DNA of 64,000 bases from Halomonas sp. DQ26W (GCF_003339685.1 NZ_QPKI01000002.1:124001-188000); one strand, 5' to 3'; counted from the first letter of the stretch, positions 26,791-36,014 are shown. The notes: a model not told the origin generated them from the sequence alone. Translations and numbers: made by a program.

Positions 26791-27948
26791 TCATCGTCTG
26801 GCAATCCAGCCCTGGGGGTCGATGGGGTCACCGTTACGGCGCACCTCGAAGTAGAGTGCCGGCGATTCGTGCCCACCGCTCACACCGACCGTGCCGATGG
26901 TATCGCCACCGGAGACCGCCTGGCCTACCTCGGCATTGAACTGCTGCAGGTGGGCGTGCAGCGTCATGACCTGGTCACCGTGGTCGAGAATCAGCAGGTT
27001 GCCGAAGCCGCGCATCCAGTCGGCGAAGACCACCCGCCCGGCATGGACGGCCTTGACCGGCGTACCTTCGCGGGCTTGGATCAGCATGCCGTTGTGGTGT
27101 ACCCCGTTGCCGCGGCGGAAGCTCGAGGTGACGCTGCCCTGGACCGGCCATGGCAGCTCGCCCTGTGTCTGCTCGATGGCGGTGGACGGAGGCGGCCGCT
27201 GCAGCCGGGCTATCTCCTGGCGGACCTGCTCCAGTACTTGCTCGGCCTCGGTGCGGTCCCGGTCGAGTGCCGACAGGCGTGTCTGCTCATCGCTGTAACG
27301 GCCCTGCAGGTCGGTCACCAGTCGTTCCCGCTCCTCAATGCGCCGGGAAAGCTCGGCGCTGCGCGACGCCAGCTCTTCTGCCAGGGCGTCGAGCCGTTCA
27401 CCGCGAGTGCGCTGCTCACGGCGGTTCTCGGCCAGTTGGGCGTCGAGGCTGGCTATCTCGTCGAGACGGGCATTGCGGGCCCGTGCCAAGTGGTTGAGGT
27501 AGGTCTGCAGCCGATCGAGCCGAGCCGGGTCATCCTGATTGAGCAGCAGCTTCAGTTGGGGCGTGAGGCCCAGGCGGTAGAGGGCGTCGAGCTGGGCCTG
27601 CAGGGCCTCGCTCTGCTCGGCGCGCTCCTCCTCGAGTTCTTCGCGGGCCGCTTCCAGTGCGGCGATCTCTAGGTTCAGGTCCTGTCGATTGGCCTGGATC
27701 GCATCGAGGCGGCCGTGGGTCTCGGCCAGTGCTGTCTCTACCTGGCGCAGCTCCTGGGTTGCCTCATCCTGTGCTTGCCGGGTTACGCTGAGCCGCCGGC
27801 TGACCGCCTGGATCTCGCTGCCGATGGTATCCAGGCGGTCGCGGGCTTTGCGCTCGCTCGGCTGGGCGGCCTGCGTCTCGGCCGCCAGCGTGACGACGAG
27901 GCTCAGCAGCAGGGCCCACAGGGCCGGACGGTGCCGAATTCGGCTCAT
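26791..27948 (-). CDS. envC: Murein hydrolase activator EnvC
   Basis: EnvC activates the amidases AmiA/AmiB at the septum. The 385-residue protein has a signal peptide (WALLLSLVVTLAAETQA), a long coiled coil (residues ~30-250, Glu/Arg/Leu/Gln-rich) and a C-terminal LytM/M23 domain (about 265-380). The metal-site His-x3-Asp is replaced: HHNGMLI lacks the Asp, while LHAHL keeps the H-x-H, so it is probably catalytically dead, as known for E. coli EnvC. Order gpmI-envC-ctpA is conserved. Confidence 0.92.
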   Translation of the reverse strand: MSRIRHRPALWALLLSLVVTLAAETQAAQPSERKARDRLDTIGSEIQAVSRRLSVTRQAQDEATQELRQVETALAETHGRLDAIQANRQDLNLEIAALEAAREELEEERAEQSEALQAQLDALYRLGLTPQLKLLLNQDDPARLDRLQTYLNHLARARNARLDEIASLDAQLAENRREQRTRGERLDALAEELASRSAELSRRIEERERLVTDLQGRYSDEQTRLSALDRDRTEAEQVLEQVRQEIARLQRPPPSTAIEQTQGELPWPVQGSVTSSFRRGNGVHHNGMLIQAREGTPVKAVHAGRVVFADWMRGFGNLLILDHGDQVMTLHAHLQQFNAEVGQAVSGGDTIGTVGVSGGHESPALYFEVRRNGDPIDPQGWIARR

Positions 27949-27967
27949 GGTTTGCGAGGCCCGCCCG

Positions 27968-29542
27968 TCATGCCGGCTCGATCAACACCCGGCCGGTCAT
28001 CTCCTCAGGGATCGACTGGTTCATCAGCGTGAGCAGAGTCGGGGCGATGTCGCAGAGGCAGCCATCATCGAGAAGTCGCAACGGTTGGGGGCCGACATAG
28101 ATCAATGGCACATCGAAGGTGGTGTGGGCGGTCTGGGTCACGCCGGTGTCCGGGTTCACCATCTGTTCCGCGTTGCCGTGGTCGGCGGTGATCAGGCAGG
28201 CACCGCCGGCACGCTTGATCGCCTCCACCACGCGACCGACACAGGCATCCACGGCCTCGATGGCCTTGACGGCGGCGTCGAACTTGCCGGTGTGGCCGAC
28301 CATGTCGCCGTTGGCGTAGTTGCAGACGATCAGGTCGTAGTGAGCGGAGTCGATGGCTTCCACCAGCCGGTCGGTGACCTCTTCGGCGCTCATCTCAGGC
28401 TTCTCGTCGTAGGTCTTCACCTCTTGCGGCGAGGGAACCAGCACCCGGGTCTCGCCCCTGTACTCATCTTCTCGGCCACCCGAGAAGAAGAAGGTGACGT
28501 GGGCGTACTTTTCGGTCTCGGCGATGCGCAGTTGGTTCAGGCCGCGCTGCTCCATGACTTCGCCCAAGGTGTTGTGCAGTTCCGCCGGGGGAAAGGCGGC
28601 CGGTACGGGAATGTCGGCGGCGTACTGGGTCAGGGTGACCAGGCTGCCGCCGGCCAGGGCGGGGCGAGCCCGGCGCTCGAATCCGGCGAAGCCGTCTTCG
28701 ACGAAGGCCCGGGTCAGCTCACGGGCGCGGTCAGCGCGGAAGTTCATGAAGATGGCGGCGTCGCCGTCGACGATGCTGGCGGGCTCGCCGTTGGCGCGGA
28801 TGGCGGTCGCGCCGACGAACTCGTCGTTCTCGCCGCGCGCGTAGGCGGCGCGCAGTCCCTCTTCGGCGCTGGCCGCCTCGAATTCACCGATACCTTCGGT
28901 GAGCAGACGGTACGCTTTCTCGACGCGATCCCAGCGGTTGTCGCGGTCCATGGCGAAGTAGCGGCCGATGATCGACGCGACTCCGCCATTGCCGGCGCCG
29001 ACCAGCTCGCTCAGGCGCGCATTGGTGTGCTTGATCGAGGCCAGCGCACTCCGGGGCGGCGTGTCGCGACCGTCCAGGAAGCCATGCACGAAGATCCGCT
29101 TGGCCCCGCGGCGGGCGGCCAGCTCGGCCATGGCCAGGATGTGGTTCTCATGGCTGTGCACCCCGCCCGGCGAGAGCAGGCCCAGTAGATGCACGGCCCC
29201 GCCCTGTGCCACCGCTGTGTCGATGGTGTCGGTGAGGATGGCATTGCCGTCCAGATCGCCGTCCTCTACCGCCTTGGTGATGCGGGTGAACTCCTGATAG
29301 ACGACGCGCCCCGCACCCAGGTTCATGTGGCCGACCTCGGAATTGCCCATTTGTCCTTCAGGTAGCCCGACGTGGCGGCCATCGGTGTGGATCAGGGTAT
29401 GGGGTCTTTCCTGACACAGCTGTTCCATCACCGGCTTGTTAGCGGCAGCCACGGCATTGTTCGCGCTGTCCGGGTTGTGGCCATAGCCGTCGAGAATGAT
29501 CAGGGCAACCGGGCGAGGAGCGGCGGGAGCGGGATTCGTCAT
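27968..29542 (-). CDS. gpmI: 2,3-bisphosphoglycerate-independent phosphoglycerate mutase
   Basis: GpmI interconverts 3- and 2-phosphoglycerate with two Mn ions. The 524-residue enzyme of the alkaline phosphatase superfamily begins [13 protein letters not shown] (first metal Asp), has the nucleophile Ser in [29 protein letters not shown], and C-terminal [11 protein letters not shown] (metal DHGN). The ATG at 29542 fits the family start. The gene leads the operon gpmI-envC-ctpA, and 266 bp separate it from the divergent rhodanese gene. Confidence 0.96.
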   Translation of the reverse strand: MTNPAPAAPRPVALIILDGYGHNPDSANNAVAAANKPVMEQLCQERPHTLIHTDGRHVGLPEGQMGNSEVGHMNLGAGRVVYQEFTRITKAVEDGDLDGNAILTDTIDTAVAQGGAVHLLGLLSPGGVHSHENHILAMAELAARRGAKRIFVHGFLDGRDTPPRSALASIKHTNARLSELVGAGNGGVASIIGRYFAMDRDNRWDRVEKAYRLLTEGIGEFEAASAEEGLRAAYARGENDEFVGATAIRANGEPASIVDGDAAIFMNFRADRARELTRAFVEDGFAGFERRARPALAGGSLVTLTQYAADIPVPAAFPPAELHNTLGEVMEQRGLNQLRIAETEKYAHVTFFFSGGREDEYRGETRVLVPSPQEVKTYDEKPEMSAEEVTDRLVEAIDSAHYDLIVCNYANGDMVGHTGKFDAAVKAIEAVDACVGRVVEAIKRAGGACLITADHGNAEQMVNPDTGVTQTAHTTFDVPLIYVGPQPLRLLDDGCLCDIAPTLLTLMNQSIPEEMTGRVLIEPA

Positions 29543-29751
29543 GGAGTAAAGGCCTCGTTGGGTATTGGCGCGACCTGGGGTTGGCGGGCTTCGCGCGGCG
29601 AAGGGTACGCTGCCCACAGCCTCCTCGACCGCCTGAACGACGGGGGTCGCGACTTGTATCGGCTTGCGGCATCATAACGCACGGCATGGTCAAGCGTCAT
29701 GATCAGGTATTGTGCGCGCTGGACCATGCCGCCTGGGGCCGTGGCTTGGTG

Positions 29752-29757
29752 TATACT
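29752..29757 (+). promoter_or_regulatory. Putative -10 box of the rhodanese-secB operon
   Basis: TATACT in the context GTGTATACTGTC, about 52 bp before the rhodanese start. The same GTGTATACTGT string occurs 46 bp before xseB. The -35 region is poor. Confidence 0.4.
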
Positions 29758-29808
29758 GTCCGCCTTCAGATTGCCCTAAACGTGTATCGAGAAGAGTGTT
29801 CCGGACCC

Positions 29809-30231
29809 ATGATCGATCAGCTGTTCGAATTTGTGCAGAATCACCCGCTCCTGGTGGGTGCCTTCCTGTTGGTGCTGACTGCCTGGATCGCCTACGAGGT
29901 CCGCAACAGTGCCGCCAGCGGTGTGACTTCCGGTCAGGCGACGCAGCTGATCAACCGGGAGGACGCCGTGGTCGTTGATACCCGCGAAGCGGGGGACTTC
30001 AAGGCCGGGCACATTGCCGGGGCGCGCAACATCCCCCAGAGTCGTATCGACGACAGCATGCGGGAGCTGGAAAAAGTTAAGGACAAGCCGATCATCGTTG
30101 TCTGCAAGAATGGTCAGTCAGCGAGCGTTACGGTCGCCAAGCTGACCAAGGCCAACCTGCCCAGGGTGTTCAAGCTCAAGGGTGGGATGATGCAGTGGCA
30201 GGCCGATGGTTTGCCGGTGGTCAAGAAATAG
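29809..30231 (+). CDS. yibN: Membrane-anchored rhodanese-like protein (YibN type)
   Basis: The 140-residue protein has one N-terminal membrane helix (HPLLVGAFLLVLTAWIAYEV) and a single rhodanese domain: VVDTREAGDFKAGHIAGARN, then IIVVCKNGQSA with the active-site Cys, then LKGGMMQWQ. It sits next to secB as yibN does in E. coli, but the glutaredoxin gene grxC usually between them is missing. It may act in sulfur relay or membrane protein biogenesis; this is not shown by sequence. Confidence 0.9.
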   Translation: MIDQLFEFVQNHPLLVGAFLLVLTAWIAYEVRNSAASGVTSGQATQLINREDAVVVDTREAGDFKAGHIAGARNIPQSRIDDSMRELEKVKDKPIIVVCKNGQSASVTVAKLTKANLPRVFKLKGGMMQWQADGLPVVKK

Positions 30232-30260
30232 TCAAACACAAGACGCAAAGGATACTTTCC

Positions 30261-30782
30261 ATGGCCGAAGAGAATAGCCAGAACGCCGCCGGCGGCAGCC
30301 AGGCCGCCGACCAGAACAAGCCGCAGCTGCAGTTCGCCGTCCAGCGTATCTACGTAAAGGACATCTCCTTCGAGGCGCCGAATTCGCCGGCCGTTTTCCA
30401 GCAGCCGTTCAAGCCCAAGGTCAGCCTGGATCTCAATACGTCCAGCAAGAAGGTAGGTGACGACCTCTTCGAGGTGGTGATCAAGGTCACCGCCCAGGTC
30501 AAGCACAGCGAAGAGGGCACCACCTCCTTCCTGGCCGAGATCGAACAGGCCGGCCTGTTTCGCATCAGCGGCATCGAGGGCGCTCAGCTCGAGCACACGT
30601 TGGGCGCTTTCTGCCCCAACGTGCTGTTCCCCTATGCCCGCGAGTGCGTCGACAACCTGGTCAATCGCGGCGGCTTCCCGCCTCTGATGCTGGCGCCGGT
30701 CAACTTCGAGGCGATCTACGCCCAGAAGAAGAAGCGCGAGGCCGAACAGGCTCAGCAGCAGGGCGAGCAGACCACCCAGTAA
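30261..30782 (+). CDS. secB: Protein-export chaperone SecB
   Basis: SecB is a homotetrameric cytosolic chaperone that holds unfolded precursors and passes them to SecA. The 173-residue protein has FAVQRIYVKDISFEAPN, the conserved Sec-binding face LGAFCPNVLFPYARECVDNLVNRGGFPPLMLAPVNF (in pieces, residues ~114-150) and an acidic-Gln tail. The N-terminus is about 20 residues longer than in E. coli and is rich in Asn/Gln/Ala. It lies 29 bp downstream of the rhodanese gene. Confidence 0.95.
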   Translation: MAEENSQNAAGGSQAADQNKPQLQFAVQRIYVKDISFEAPNSPAVFQQPFKPKVSLDLNTSSKKVGDDLFEVVIKVTAQVKHSEEGTTSFLAEIEQAGLFRISGIEGAQLEHTLGAFCPNVLFPYARECVDNLVNRGGFPPLMLAPVNFEAIYAQKKKREAEQAQQQGEQTTQ

Positions 30783-30795
30783 GGGCGGCTCACAC

Positions 30796-31539
30796 GTGTC
30801 AGCCAGGAGCGTGGCAAAAGCCCCGCGTATATACGTCGCCGCTGACTTCACTGTTGGCGGCGACGTCGTTCTGCCCGAAGGTGCCGCACGGCACGTGGCC
30901 CGAGTTCTGCGCATGGTCGAAGGCGCGTCCCTTACGCTGTTCGACGGCCAAGGACAGGAAGCCAGCGCAGTGCTCATCGAGGCGGGCCGCAAGCGGGTAG
31001 TGGCACGGGTCGAGGCCGTCGAGGCGGGAGTCGGTGAGTCGCCGTTGGCGGTACATCTAGGGCAGGCGATCTCCAAGGGGGATCGCATGGACTACGCCAT
31101 CCAGAAGGCCGTCGAGCTGGGTGTGGCGGCGATCACGCCGCTGTATACCGAGCATGGTGACGTGCGCCTCAAGGAGGACCGAGCGTCCAAGAAGCTCGCC
31201 CACTGGCAGGCGGTGGCTGTCAGCGCCTGCGAGCAGTGCGGCCGCGCCACCGTGCCCCCGATACATCCTCCCCGATTGCTGTCAGAGTGGCTTGGCGAGC
31301 GTGACGAGGTCCTGCGCCTGGTGTTGCATCCCGCCACCGACCAGGCCCTGGCGTGCGAAACGGCGCCGCCCAGCGTGTCGCTGCTGATCGGCCCGGAAGG
31401 CGGCCTGTCCAGTACTGAAGTCGACGCCGCCCAGGCAGCTGACTTTTCACTCCTCTCCCTGGGTCCGCGCATCTTGCGTACCGAGACCGCCCCGCTGGTG
31501 GCACTCTCCCTGCTACAGTATCGATTTGGAGATCTGTAG
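30796..31539 (+). CDS. rsmE: 16S rRNA (uridine(1498)-N3)-methyltransferase
   Basis: RsmE methylates U1498 of 16S rRNA. The 247-residue protein has an N-terminal PUA-like domain (EGAARHVARVLRM) and a SPOUT domain with the C-terminal knot: LLIGPEGGLSSTEVDAA and LSLGPRILRTETAPLVALSLL, the SAM-binding deep trefoil knot. It starts at GTG 30796, 13 bp after secB. In many proteobacteria it neighbours gshB, as here. Confidence 0.94.
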   Translation: MSARSVAKAPRIYVAADFTVGGDVVLPEGAARHVARVLRMVEGASLTLFDGQGQEASAVLIEAGRKRVVARVEAVEAGVGESPLAVHLGQAISKGDRMDYAIQKAVELGVAAITPLYTEHGDVRLKEDRASKKLAHWQAVAVSACEQCGRATVPPIHPPRLLSEWLGERDEVLRLVLHPATDQALACETAPPSVSLLIGPEGGLSSTEVDAAQAADFSLLSLGPRILRTETAPLVALSLLQYRFGDL

Positions 31540-31606
31540 CCCCTTCGGCTTTGCCCAGCCTTCGGCAGGCGCCATAATGCCCGCACACTCTTGCGGAATC
31601 CTCGCC

Positions 31607-32353
31607 ATGTCCTCCTCCTTTCACGATCGTGGTAACGGTCGGCCGACAGCGTCCCGCCCGCCTCAACCCTCCGGCCGTGAGAGCCGCCCCCGGGCTCCGA
31701 AGGCAGAGGTCGGCGAGGTGGCCTACCTCGAGGTGGTGACAGTCAACGAAACTGGTGCCTTCCTCGATTGGGGGCATCCGAGGGACCTGCTGCTGCCCTA
31801 CGGCGAGCAGCGCTTCCGGCCAACGCCCGGCAAGCGGGTGCTGGTGATGATCTATCAGGACCAGCAGAGCCGGCCGGTGGCCTCCCAGAAGCTCGACCGG
31901 TTCGTTCAGGACGAGGCCAGCGGCTACGTTGCGGGTGACGAGGTCGTGCTGGTCATCGCCGACCGCACCGATCTTGGTTACAAGACGGTGGTCGACCATC
32001 GCTTTTGGGGCCTGCTCTATCAGGATGGCGTGACCCGGCCGCTGCGCCGGGGCCAGCGTGTGCCCGGCTTCGTCAAGCGGCTACGCGAGGATGGTCGCCT
32101 CGACCTTTCGCTGTTGCCGCCGGGGCCGGCCCGGCTCGATGTAGTGGGGGAGCAGGTGCTCAAGGCGCTGCGCGAAAGCGGCGGCTACCTGCCACTTTCC
32201 GATGCCAGCCCGGCCCATGTGATCAAGGCTCGGCTGGGTGTGAGCAAGAACGCCTTCAAGCAGGCCATCGGGCGGCTCTACAAGCGCCGCCTGATCGTCA
32301 TCGAGGCAAGCGGAATTCGCCTGGTGCCCGGTGCTTCGAGCGACCCAGCCTGA
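31607..32353 (+). CDS. S1-domain RNA-binding protein, CvfB/YitL-like
   Basis: The 248-residue protein has a basic disordered N-terminus (~35 residues) and then tandem S1-like OB folds: VAYLEVVTVNETGAFLDWG and KTVVDHRFWGLLYQDGVTRPLRRGQRVPGFVKRLREDGRLDLSLLP. A C-terminal winged helix follows (HVIKARLGVSKNAFKQAIGRLYKRRLI). This architecture is CvfB. Homologues bind RNA; in Firmicutes they affect virulence. An upstream ATG at 31577 would add 10 residues. It is probably transcribed with rsmE. Confidence 0.87.
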   Translation: MSSSFHDRGNGRPTASRPPQPSGRESRPRAPKAEVGEVAYLEVVTVNETGAFLDWGHPRDLLLPYGEQRFRPTPGKRVLVMIYQDQQSRPVASQKLDRFVQDEASGYVAGDEVVLVIADRTDLGYKTVVDHRFWGLLYQDGVTRPLRRGQRVPGFVKRLREDGRLDLSLLPPGPARLDVVGEQVLKALRESGGYLPLSDASPAHVIKARLGVSKNAFKQAIGRLYKRRLIVIEASGIRLVPGASSDPA

Positions 32354-32619
32354 CCCGGATCGCTCGAGATGGATTCATCGTAGGGGCGCTCAGTCGAGTG
32401 CCTTGAACTCCTCGTGCAGCCAGGTGGCGTGGTGGATCTACTGAATGTCGATCATGTTATGAGTCCCGTGACGGTGTGTTGTAATAGTTTCATACGTAAC
32501 TAAATTTAGTGGCTGTGGATCCGCAGTCAAGTGCTACGCATCGGGTCCGCCTTGGTGTTGCCCTCGAGCCTGCGGCATACTTCGCGGACATCAATCCCAT
32601 TCGTGGAAGCCCGGAGCCG
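32354..32619. other. 266-bp intergenic stretch, possible decayed reading frame on the minus strand
   Basis: There is no gene here. On the minus strand a short frame from 32455 reads MIDIQ, a TAG stop, then IHHATWLHEEFKALD and a stop at 32390. It looks like the last residues of a lost protein with a nonsense codon, but I cannot name the family. The rest, up to gshB, is leader sequence. Confidence 0.3.
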
Positions 32620-33609
32620 ATGAGCAAGCCGAGTAGCAAGCCGACAAGCGAACGCGCCCTCAAGGTAGGGGTGGTGATGGATGCCATTGCCGACCTCACC
32701 TACAAGAAGGACACGACACTGGCCATGCTGTGGGCAGCCCAGGAGCGCGGCTGGTCGCTGCATTACATGGAGCAGGAGGACCTGTTCCTGAAGGATGGCC
32801 GTGCCCATGCGCGGATACGCGACCTGACTGCCTTTCGCGACCCCGAGCGCTGGTATGCCCTGGGTGCCCCTGAGCCTACCCCGCTCGCCGAGCTCGACGT
32901 GATCCTGATGCGCAAGGACCCGCCGGTCGACGGCCACTTTCTCAACGCGGTGCATCTGCTGGGCTTCGCCGAACGCGAAGGCGTACTGGTGGTCAACCCT
33001 ACCGTGGCGCTGCTCGCCTGCAACGAGAAGCTCTTCGCCCAGGAATTTCCGCAGTGCTGTACGCCGACCCTGGTCTCCTGCAGCGAGCCGGTGCTGCGTG
33101 ACTTCCACGCCGAGCATGGCGACGTGATCTTCAAGCCGCTGGACGGCATGGGCGGGAGCGGTATCTTTCACGTTCAGCCGGAAGGGCGAAACCTGGGGGC
33201 GATCATCGAGACGCTCACCGAGCGTGGCCAGCGACAGATCATGGCCCAGCGATACATTCCCGAGATCAGGGATGGCGATACCCGTATCCTGTTGATCGAC
33301 GGCGAGCCGGTGCCCTATGGCCTGGCCCGGGTACCCATGGCCGGCGAGACTCGCGGCAACCTGGCCGCCGGGGGCACGGGCGTCACCCGAGAGCTGAACA
33401 GACGCGACTACTGGCTGATCGAGCAGGTGCAGCCGATGATTCGCGAGCGGGGGCTGATGTTCGTTGGCCTCGACGTGATCGGCGACTACATCACCGAAAT
33501 CAATGTCACCAGCCCCACCTGCGTGCGCGAGATCGATGACCAGCGCGGTACCGACATCGCCGGACTGTTGATGGATGCCATCGAACGGCGTCTGGAGCGG
33601 TCCATTTAA
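32620..33609 (+). CDS. gshB: Glutathione synthetase
   Basis: GshB joins gamma-glutamylcysteine and glycine with ATP. The 329-residue ATP-grasp enzyme has VGVVMDAIADLTYKKDTTLAML at the N-terminus, DVILMRKDPPVD, IFKPLDGMGGSGIF (ATP loop), GDTRILLIDGEPV, and the C-terminal FVGLDVIGDYITEINVTSPTCVREID (metal and ATP ligands). The ATG at 32620 has GGAG close by. The run gshB-tonB-yqgE-ruvX-(pyrB) is the order seen in Pseudomonas. Confidence 0.95.
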   Translation: MSKPSSKPTSERALKVGVVMDAIADLTYKKDTTLAMLWAAQERGWSLHYMEQEDLFLKDGRAHARIRDLTAFRDPERWYALGAPEPTPLAELDVILMRKDPPVDGHFLNAVHLLGFAEREGVLVVNPTVALLACNEKLFAQEFPQCCTPTLVSCSEPVLRDFHAEHGDVIFKPLDGMGGSGIFHVQPEGRNLGAIIETLTERGQRQIMAQRYIPEIRDGDTRILLIDGEPVPYGLARVPMAGETRGNLAAGGTGVTRELNRRDYWLIEQVQPMIRERGLMFVGLDVIGDYITEINVTSPTCVREIDDQRGTDIAGLLMDAIERRLERSI

Positions 33610-33654
33610 CCCCATCTAGCCAGATGTCCAGCGAGAGGAGAGACTGCGAATACC

Positions 33655-34578
33655 ATGGCGGTTACCATCAGCGATCCCATCCGCTATGCCCCGGTCACGC
33701 GCTCCTATCGCCGCTGGCTGGCGCTGTCGGCGGCGCTGCTGCTGCATCTGGCGCTGATCGGCGTGGTGGCCAGTTACCCGTTCGCGCCTGCCCCGGCAGA
33801 GCGTTCGAGCTTGGATGTGGTGCTCGTGACGCAGCGTGCCGAGCTGCCAGTCGAGGCCGACGCCATGGCCGAAGCCGACCAGCAGGCGGCCGGGGAACCT
33901 TCCGACGAGATGGCCGCCGAGGCGCGGGCTGCCCCCCTGGAAGAGATGCCTGTGCTGGAAGCGCCGGAAAGTGCAGTGGACCCGGCAACCACGGCGGAGC
34001 CGGCCAGTGCCGCCCGAGCCGAACCGGATCCAACCCCGTTGGAGCAGGCCCCTCCATCCGCCGAGGCGACCCGCGAAGAGACCGCCGTGCCCGAGCCCCG
34101 CGAAAGCGCCCCCCAGGCTAGTGAGTCGCCCACCGTATCGGCCGCGGCGGCACCTTCGGCATCGGGGCGCGACCTGCTGGCTCAGGCCACCAGCAGCATC
34201 CGCGAGCAAGGCCTCGCACCCAACGTGGCAGGACCCTTCGCCGATGCGCAGCGGCCGGCCGCCCAGCGCGCCGCCGAGGCCCGCTATGTCGACGACTGGA
34301 CACGACGGGTAGAAGACTACGGCAACCGGGTCCACCCGGCCCCTCGTCATCTGGAAGGACAGTTGCGCATCCGCGTGGTGATCGGACGAGATGGTCAGCT
34401 CCGCCAGGCGGAGGTGGTACAATCGTCAGGACATACCGAACTCGACCGGGCGGCACTGGATACCGTCCATGGCGCGGGCCCCTACCGGCCCTTCGACAGC
34501 GGCATGGGAGAGCTGGACAGCCTCTCCATTACCCGGGTCTGGCGGTTCGGACAAGGCAATCATTTCGGCGTGCGGTAG
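33655..34578 (+). CDS. tonB: Energy transducer TonB
   Basis: TonB couples the inner-membrane proton-motive force to outer-membrane receptors. The 307-residue protein has a cytosolic start, one helix (LALSAALLLHLALIGVVASY, residues ~22-42), a long Ala/Glu/Pro-rich periplasmic linker (~50-170) and a C-terminal TonB domain with GQLRIRVVIGRDGQLRQAEV, SSGHTELDRAAL and a final ITRVWRFG. No exbB/exbD is adjacent. In Pseudomonas the gene at this position is tonB3, linked to twitching motility; whether it has that role here is unknown. Confidence 0.88.
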   Translation: MAVTISDPIRYAPVTRSYRRWLALSAALLLHLALIGVVASYPFAPAPAERSSLDVVLVTQRAELPVEADAMAEADQQAAGEPSDEMAAEARAAPLEEMPVLEAPESAVDPATTAEPASAARAEPDPTPLEQAPPSAEATREETAVPEPRESAPQASESPTVSAAAAPSASGRDLLAQATSSIREQGLAPNVAGPFADAQRPAAQRAAEARYVDDWTRRVEDYGNRVHPAPRHLEGQLRIRVVIGRDGQLRQAEVVQSSGHTELDRAALDTVHGAGPYRPFDSGMGELDSLSITRVWRFGQGNHFGVR

Positions 34579-34616
34579 GACCCAGCCAAGAGCAGGGCCT
34601 GCCGTCCGGGAGTCAC

Positions 34617-35189
34617 ATGCAATCTGTGCAAAGCTTCGGCTTGAAACACCATTTTCTGATGGCGATGCCCCACCTGGAAGATCCGAATTTTGCCGGTTCT
34701 CTCAGCTACCTGTGCGATCACGACGAGAACGGCACCATGGGTGTGATCGTCAACCGTCCACTGGATATTACCCTGGACGCCCTGTTCGAACAGCTGGAGC
34801 TGGAGGCGGACGAGAGTCCGCACCGCAGCGCACCGGTCTACTACGGCGGGCCCACCCACAAGGATCGCGGCTTCATCCTGCATCGTGGCTCTAGCGAAGG
34901 CTGGGACTCCAGCATCCAGGTGGATAGCGATATCGCCTTGACCACCTCCATGGATATCCTGCTGGCGCTGGCGTCAGGTCGCGGCCCGAAGGAGTTCCTT
35001 GTCTGCTTGGGCTGTGCTGGTTGGGAGGCGGGGCAGCTCGAGGCTGAGTTGCTCGACAACGCCTGGCTGACCGTGGAAGGGCGCGCCGACATCCTCTTCG
35101 AGGTGCCGCCGGAGCAGCGCCTGACTGCCGCCGCCGGTATTCTTGGTGTGGACCTTAACCTGATGACGCGGGAAGCCGGGCACTCATGA
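34617..35189 (+). CDS. yqgE: UPF0301 family protein YqgE
   Basis: The 190-residue protein has the family blocks HHFLMAMPHLEDPNFAGSLSY, GTMGVIVNRPLDI, VYYGGPTHKDRGFILH and FLVCLGCAGWEAGQLE. The family has an AlgH-type fold, but its biochemical role is still not settled. It stands between tonB and ruvX, as in most gammaproteobacteria. Confidence 0.92.
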   Translation: MQSVQSFGLKHHFLMAMPHLEDPNFAGSLSYLCDHDENGTMGVIVNRPLDITLDALFEQLELEADESPHRSAPVYYGGPTHKDRGFILHRGSSEGWDSSIQVDSDIALTTSMDILLALASGRGPKEFLVCLGCAGWEAGQLEAELLDNAWLTVEGRADILFEVPPEQRLTAAAGILGVDLNLMTREAGHS

Positions 35190-35196
35190 CATTCGC

Positions 35197-35322
35197 ACTG
35201 CAACGGCCTGCACTCGGTCATACTGCGTTGCCCAGAGACAAGAAATGCTCATTTACACCCAAGTAAACTCCGCTTCCTTGCCTCTGGTCGCCTTGTCTGA
35301 CCGTCGTACGTCGCGTTGCAGC
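35197..35322. repeat. Long imperfect palindromic element between yqgE and ruvX
   Basis: The two halves of this 126-bp stretch are imperfect reverse complements. Outer arms CTGCAACG (35198) and CGTTGCAG (ending 35321), middle GGTCA with TGACC, then CCAGAG (35232-35237) with CTCTGG (35282-35287), and a core TTTAC-ACCCAA-GTAAA. It could fold into one long interrupted hairpin as RNA or form a cruciform. It resembles a REP/MITE-type intergenic repeat. Only one copy is in the window. Confidence 0.6.
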
Positions 35323-35345
35323 ATCGAATGGATCGGGGAGCAACC

Positions 35346-35795
35346 ATGTCCGGCCAGCGCCTGATCCTGGCCTTCGACTTCGGCACCCGGCGCATCGGCG
35401 TGGCGGTGGGCAACGAGATGATTGCCAGTGCGAGACAGCTCGATCCGCTGCCGGCGCGGGATGGCATCCCCGATTGGAACCGGGTTACACGCCTGGTGGA
35501 GGAGTGGCAGCCGGACCAGTTCGTGGTGGGGCTGCCGCTCAACATGGACGGCAGCGAGTCGGCGATGAGCTTGCGTGCGCGCAAGTTCGGCAAGCGGCTC
35601 TACGGCCGCTACGGCAAGCCCTGCGAGATGGTCGACGAGCGTGGCTCCACCCGGGAAGCCAAGGCCATCGCCCGCGAGGCGGGGCACCTGCGCGATCGTG
35701 ACAAGAGCTATCGCGACGACGGTGTCGACGGCATCGCGGCGGTATTGATACTCGAAAGCTGGTTCGCCCACCAGGAGGGGCTGCCAAAGGCCTGA
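35346..35795 (+). CDS. ruvX: Putative pre-16S rRNA nuclease YqgF (RuvX)
   Basis: The 149-residue RNase H-like protein has LILAFDFGTRRIGVAVG with the catalytic Asp, QFVVGLPLNMDGSES, and the C-terminal DERGSTREA and DDGVDGIAAVLILESW. YqgF homologues trim the 5' end of 16S rRNA. The ATG at 35346 has GGGAGC; the frame is open 30 bases further but falls inside the palindromic element. It lies directly between two palindromic repeats. Confidence 0.93.
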   Translation: MSGQRLILAFDFGTRRIGVAVGNEMIASARQLDPLPARDGIPDWNRVTRLVEEWQPDQFVVGLPLNMDGSESAMSLRARKFGKRLYGRYGKPCEMVDERGSTREAKAIAREAGHLRDRDKSYRDDGVDGIAAVLILESWFAHQEGLPKA

Positions 35796-35844
35796 CGGCG
35801 GCAGGGAGCACCAGGCGCACGGTGGCGCCTGGGCGTGTTGTTAT

Positions 35845-36004
35845 GAGCCTGTCGGACTTAACGCTGATCTACTGCGAGATCCGGTCTTTCGGCCAATTTC
35901 ATTCGATCTGATTCGTTAAATAGCGGGCTATTCGCCTCATCAGATCGATAAACTTGTCTCGAAATCCAAATCTCTCGTGACGATCGGTCAAACCCGACAG
36001 GCTC
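35845..36004. mobile_element. MITE-like element with 11-bp terminal inverted repeats
   Basis: GAGCCTGTCGG at 35845-35855 and its exact reverse complement at 35994-36004 flank 160 bp. Inside is a second nested palindrome: TCGATCTGAT (35903-35912) with ATCAGATCGA (35939-35948), around AATAGC-GG-GCTATT. It has no coding content. Small size, terminal inverted repeats and internal symmetry fit a miniature transposable element. No clear target-site duplication is visible. It lies between convergent ruvX and the next gene, so it could double as a terminator. Confidence 0.6.
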
Positions 36005-36014
36005 CTAGAACGGC

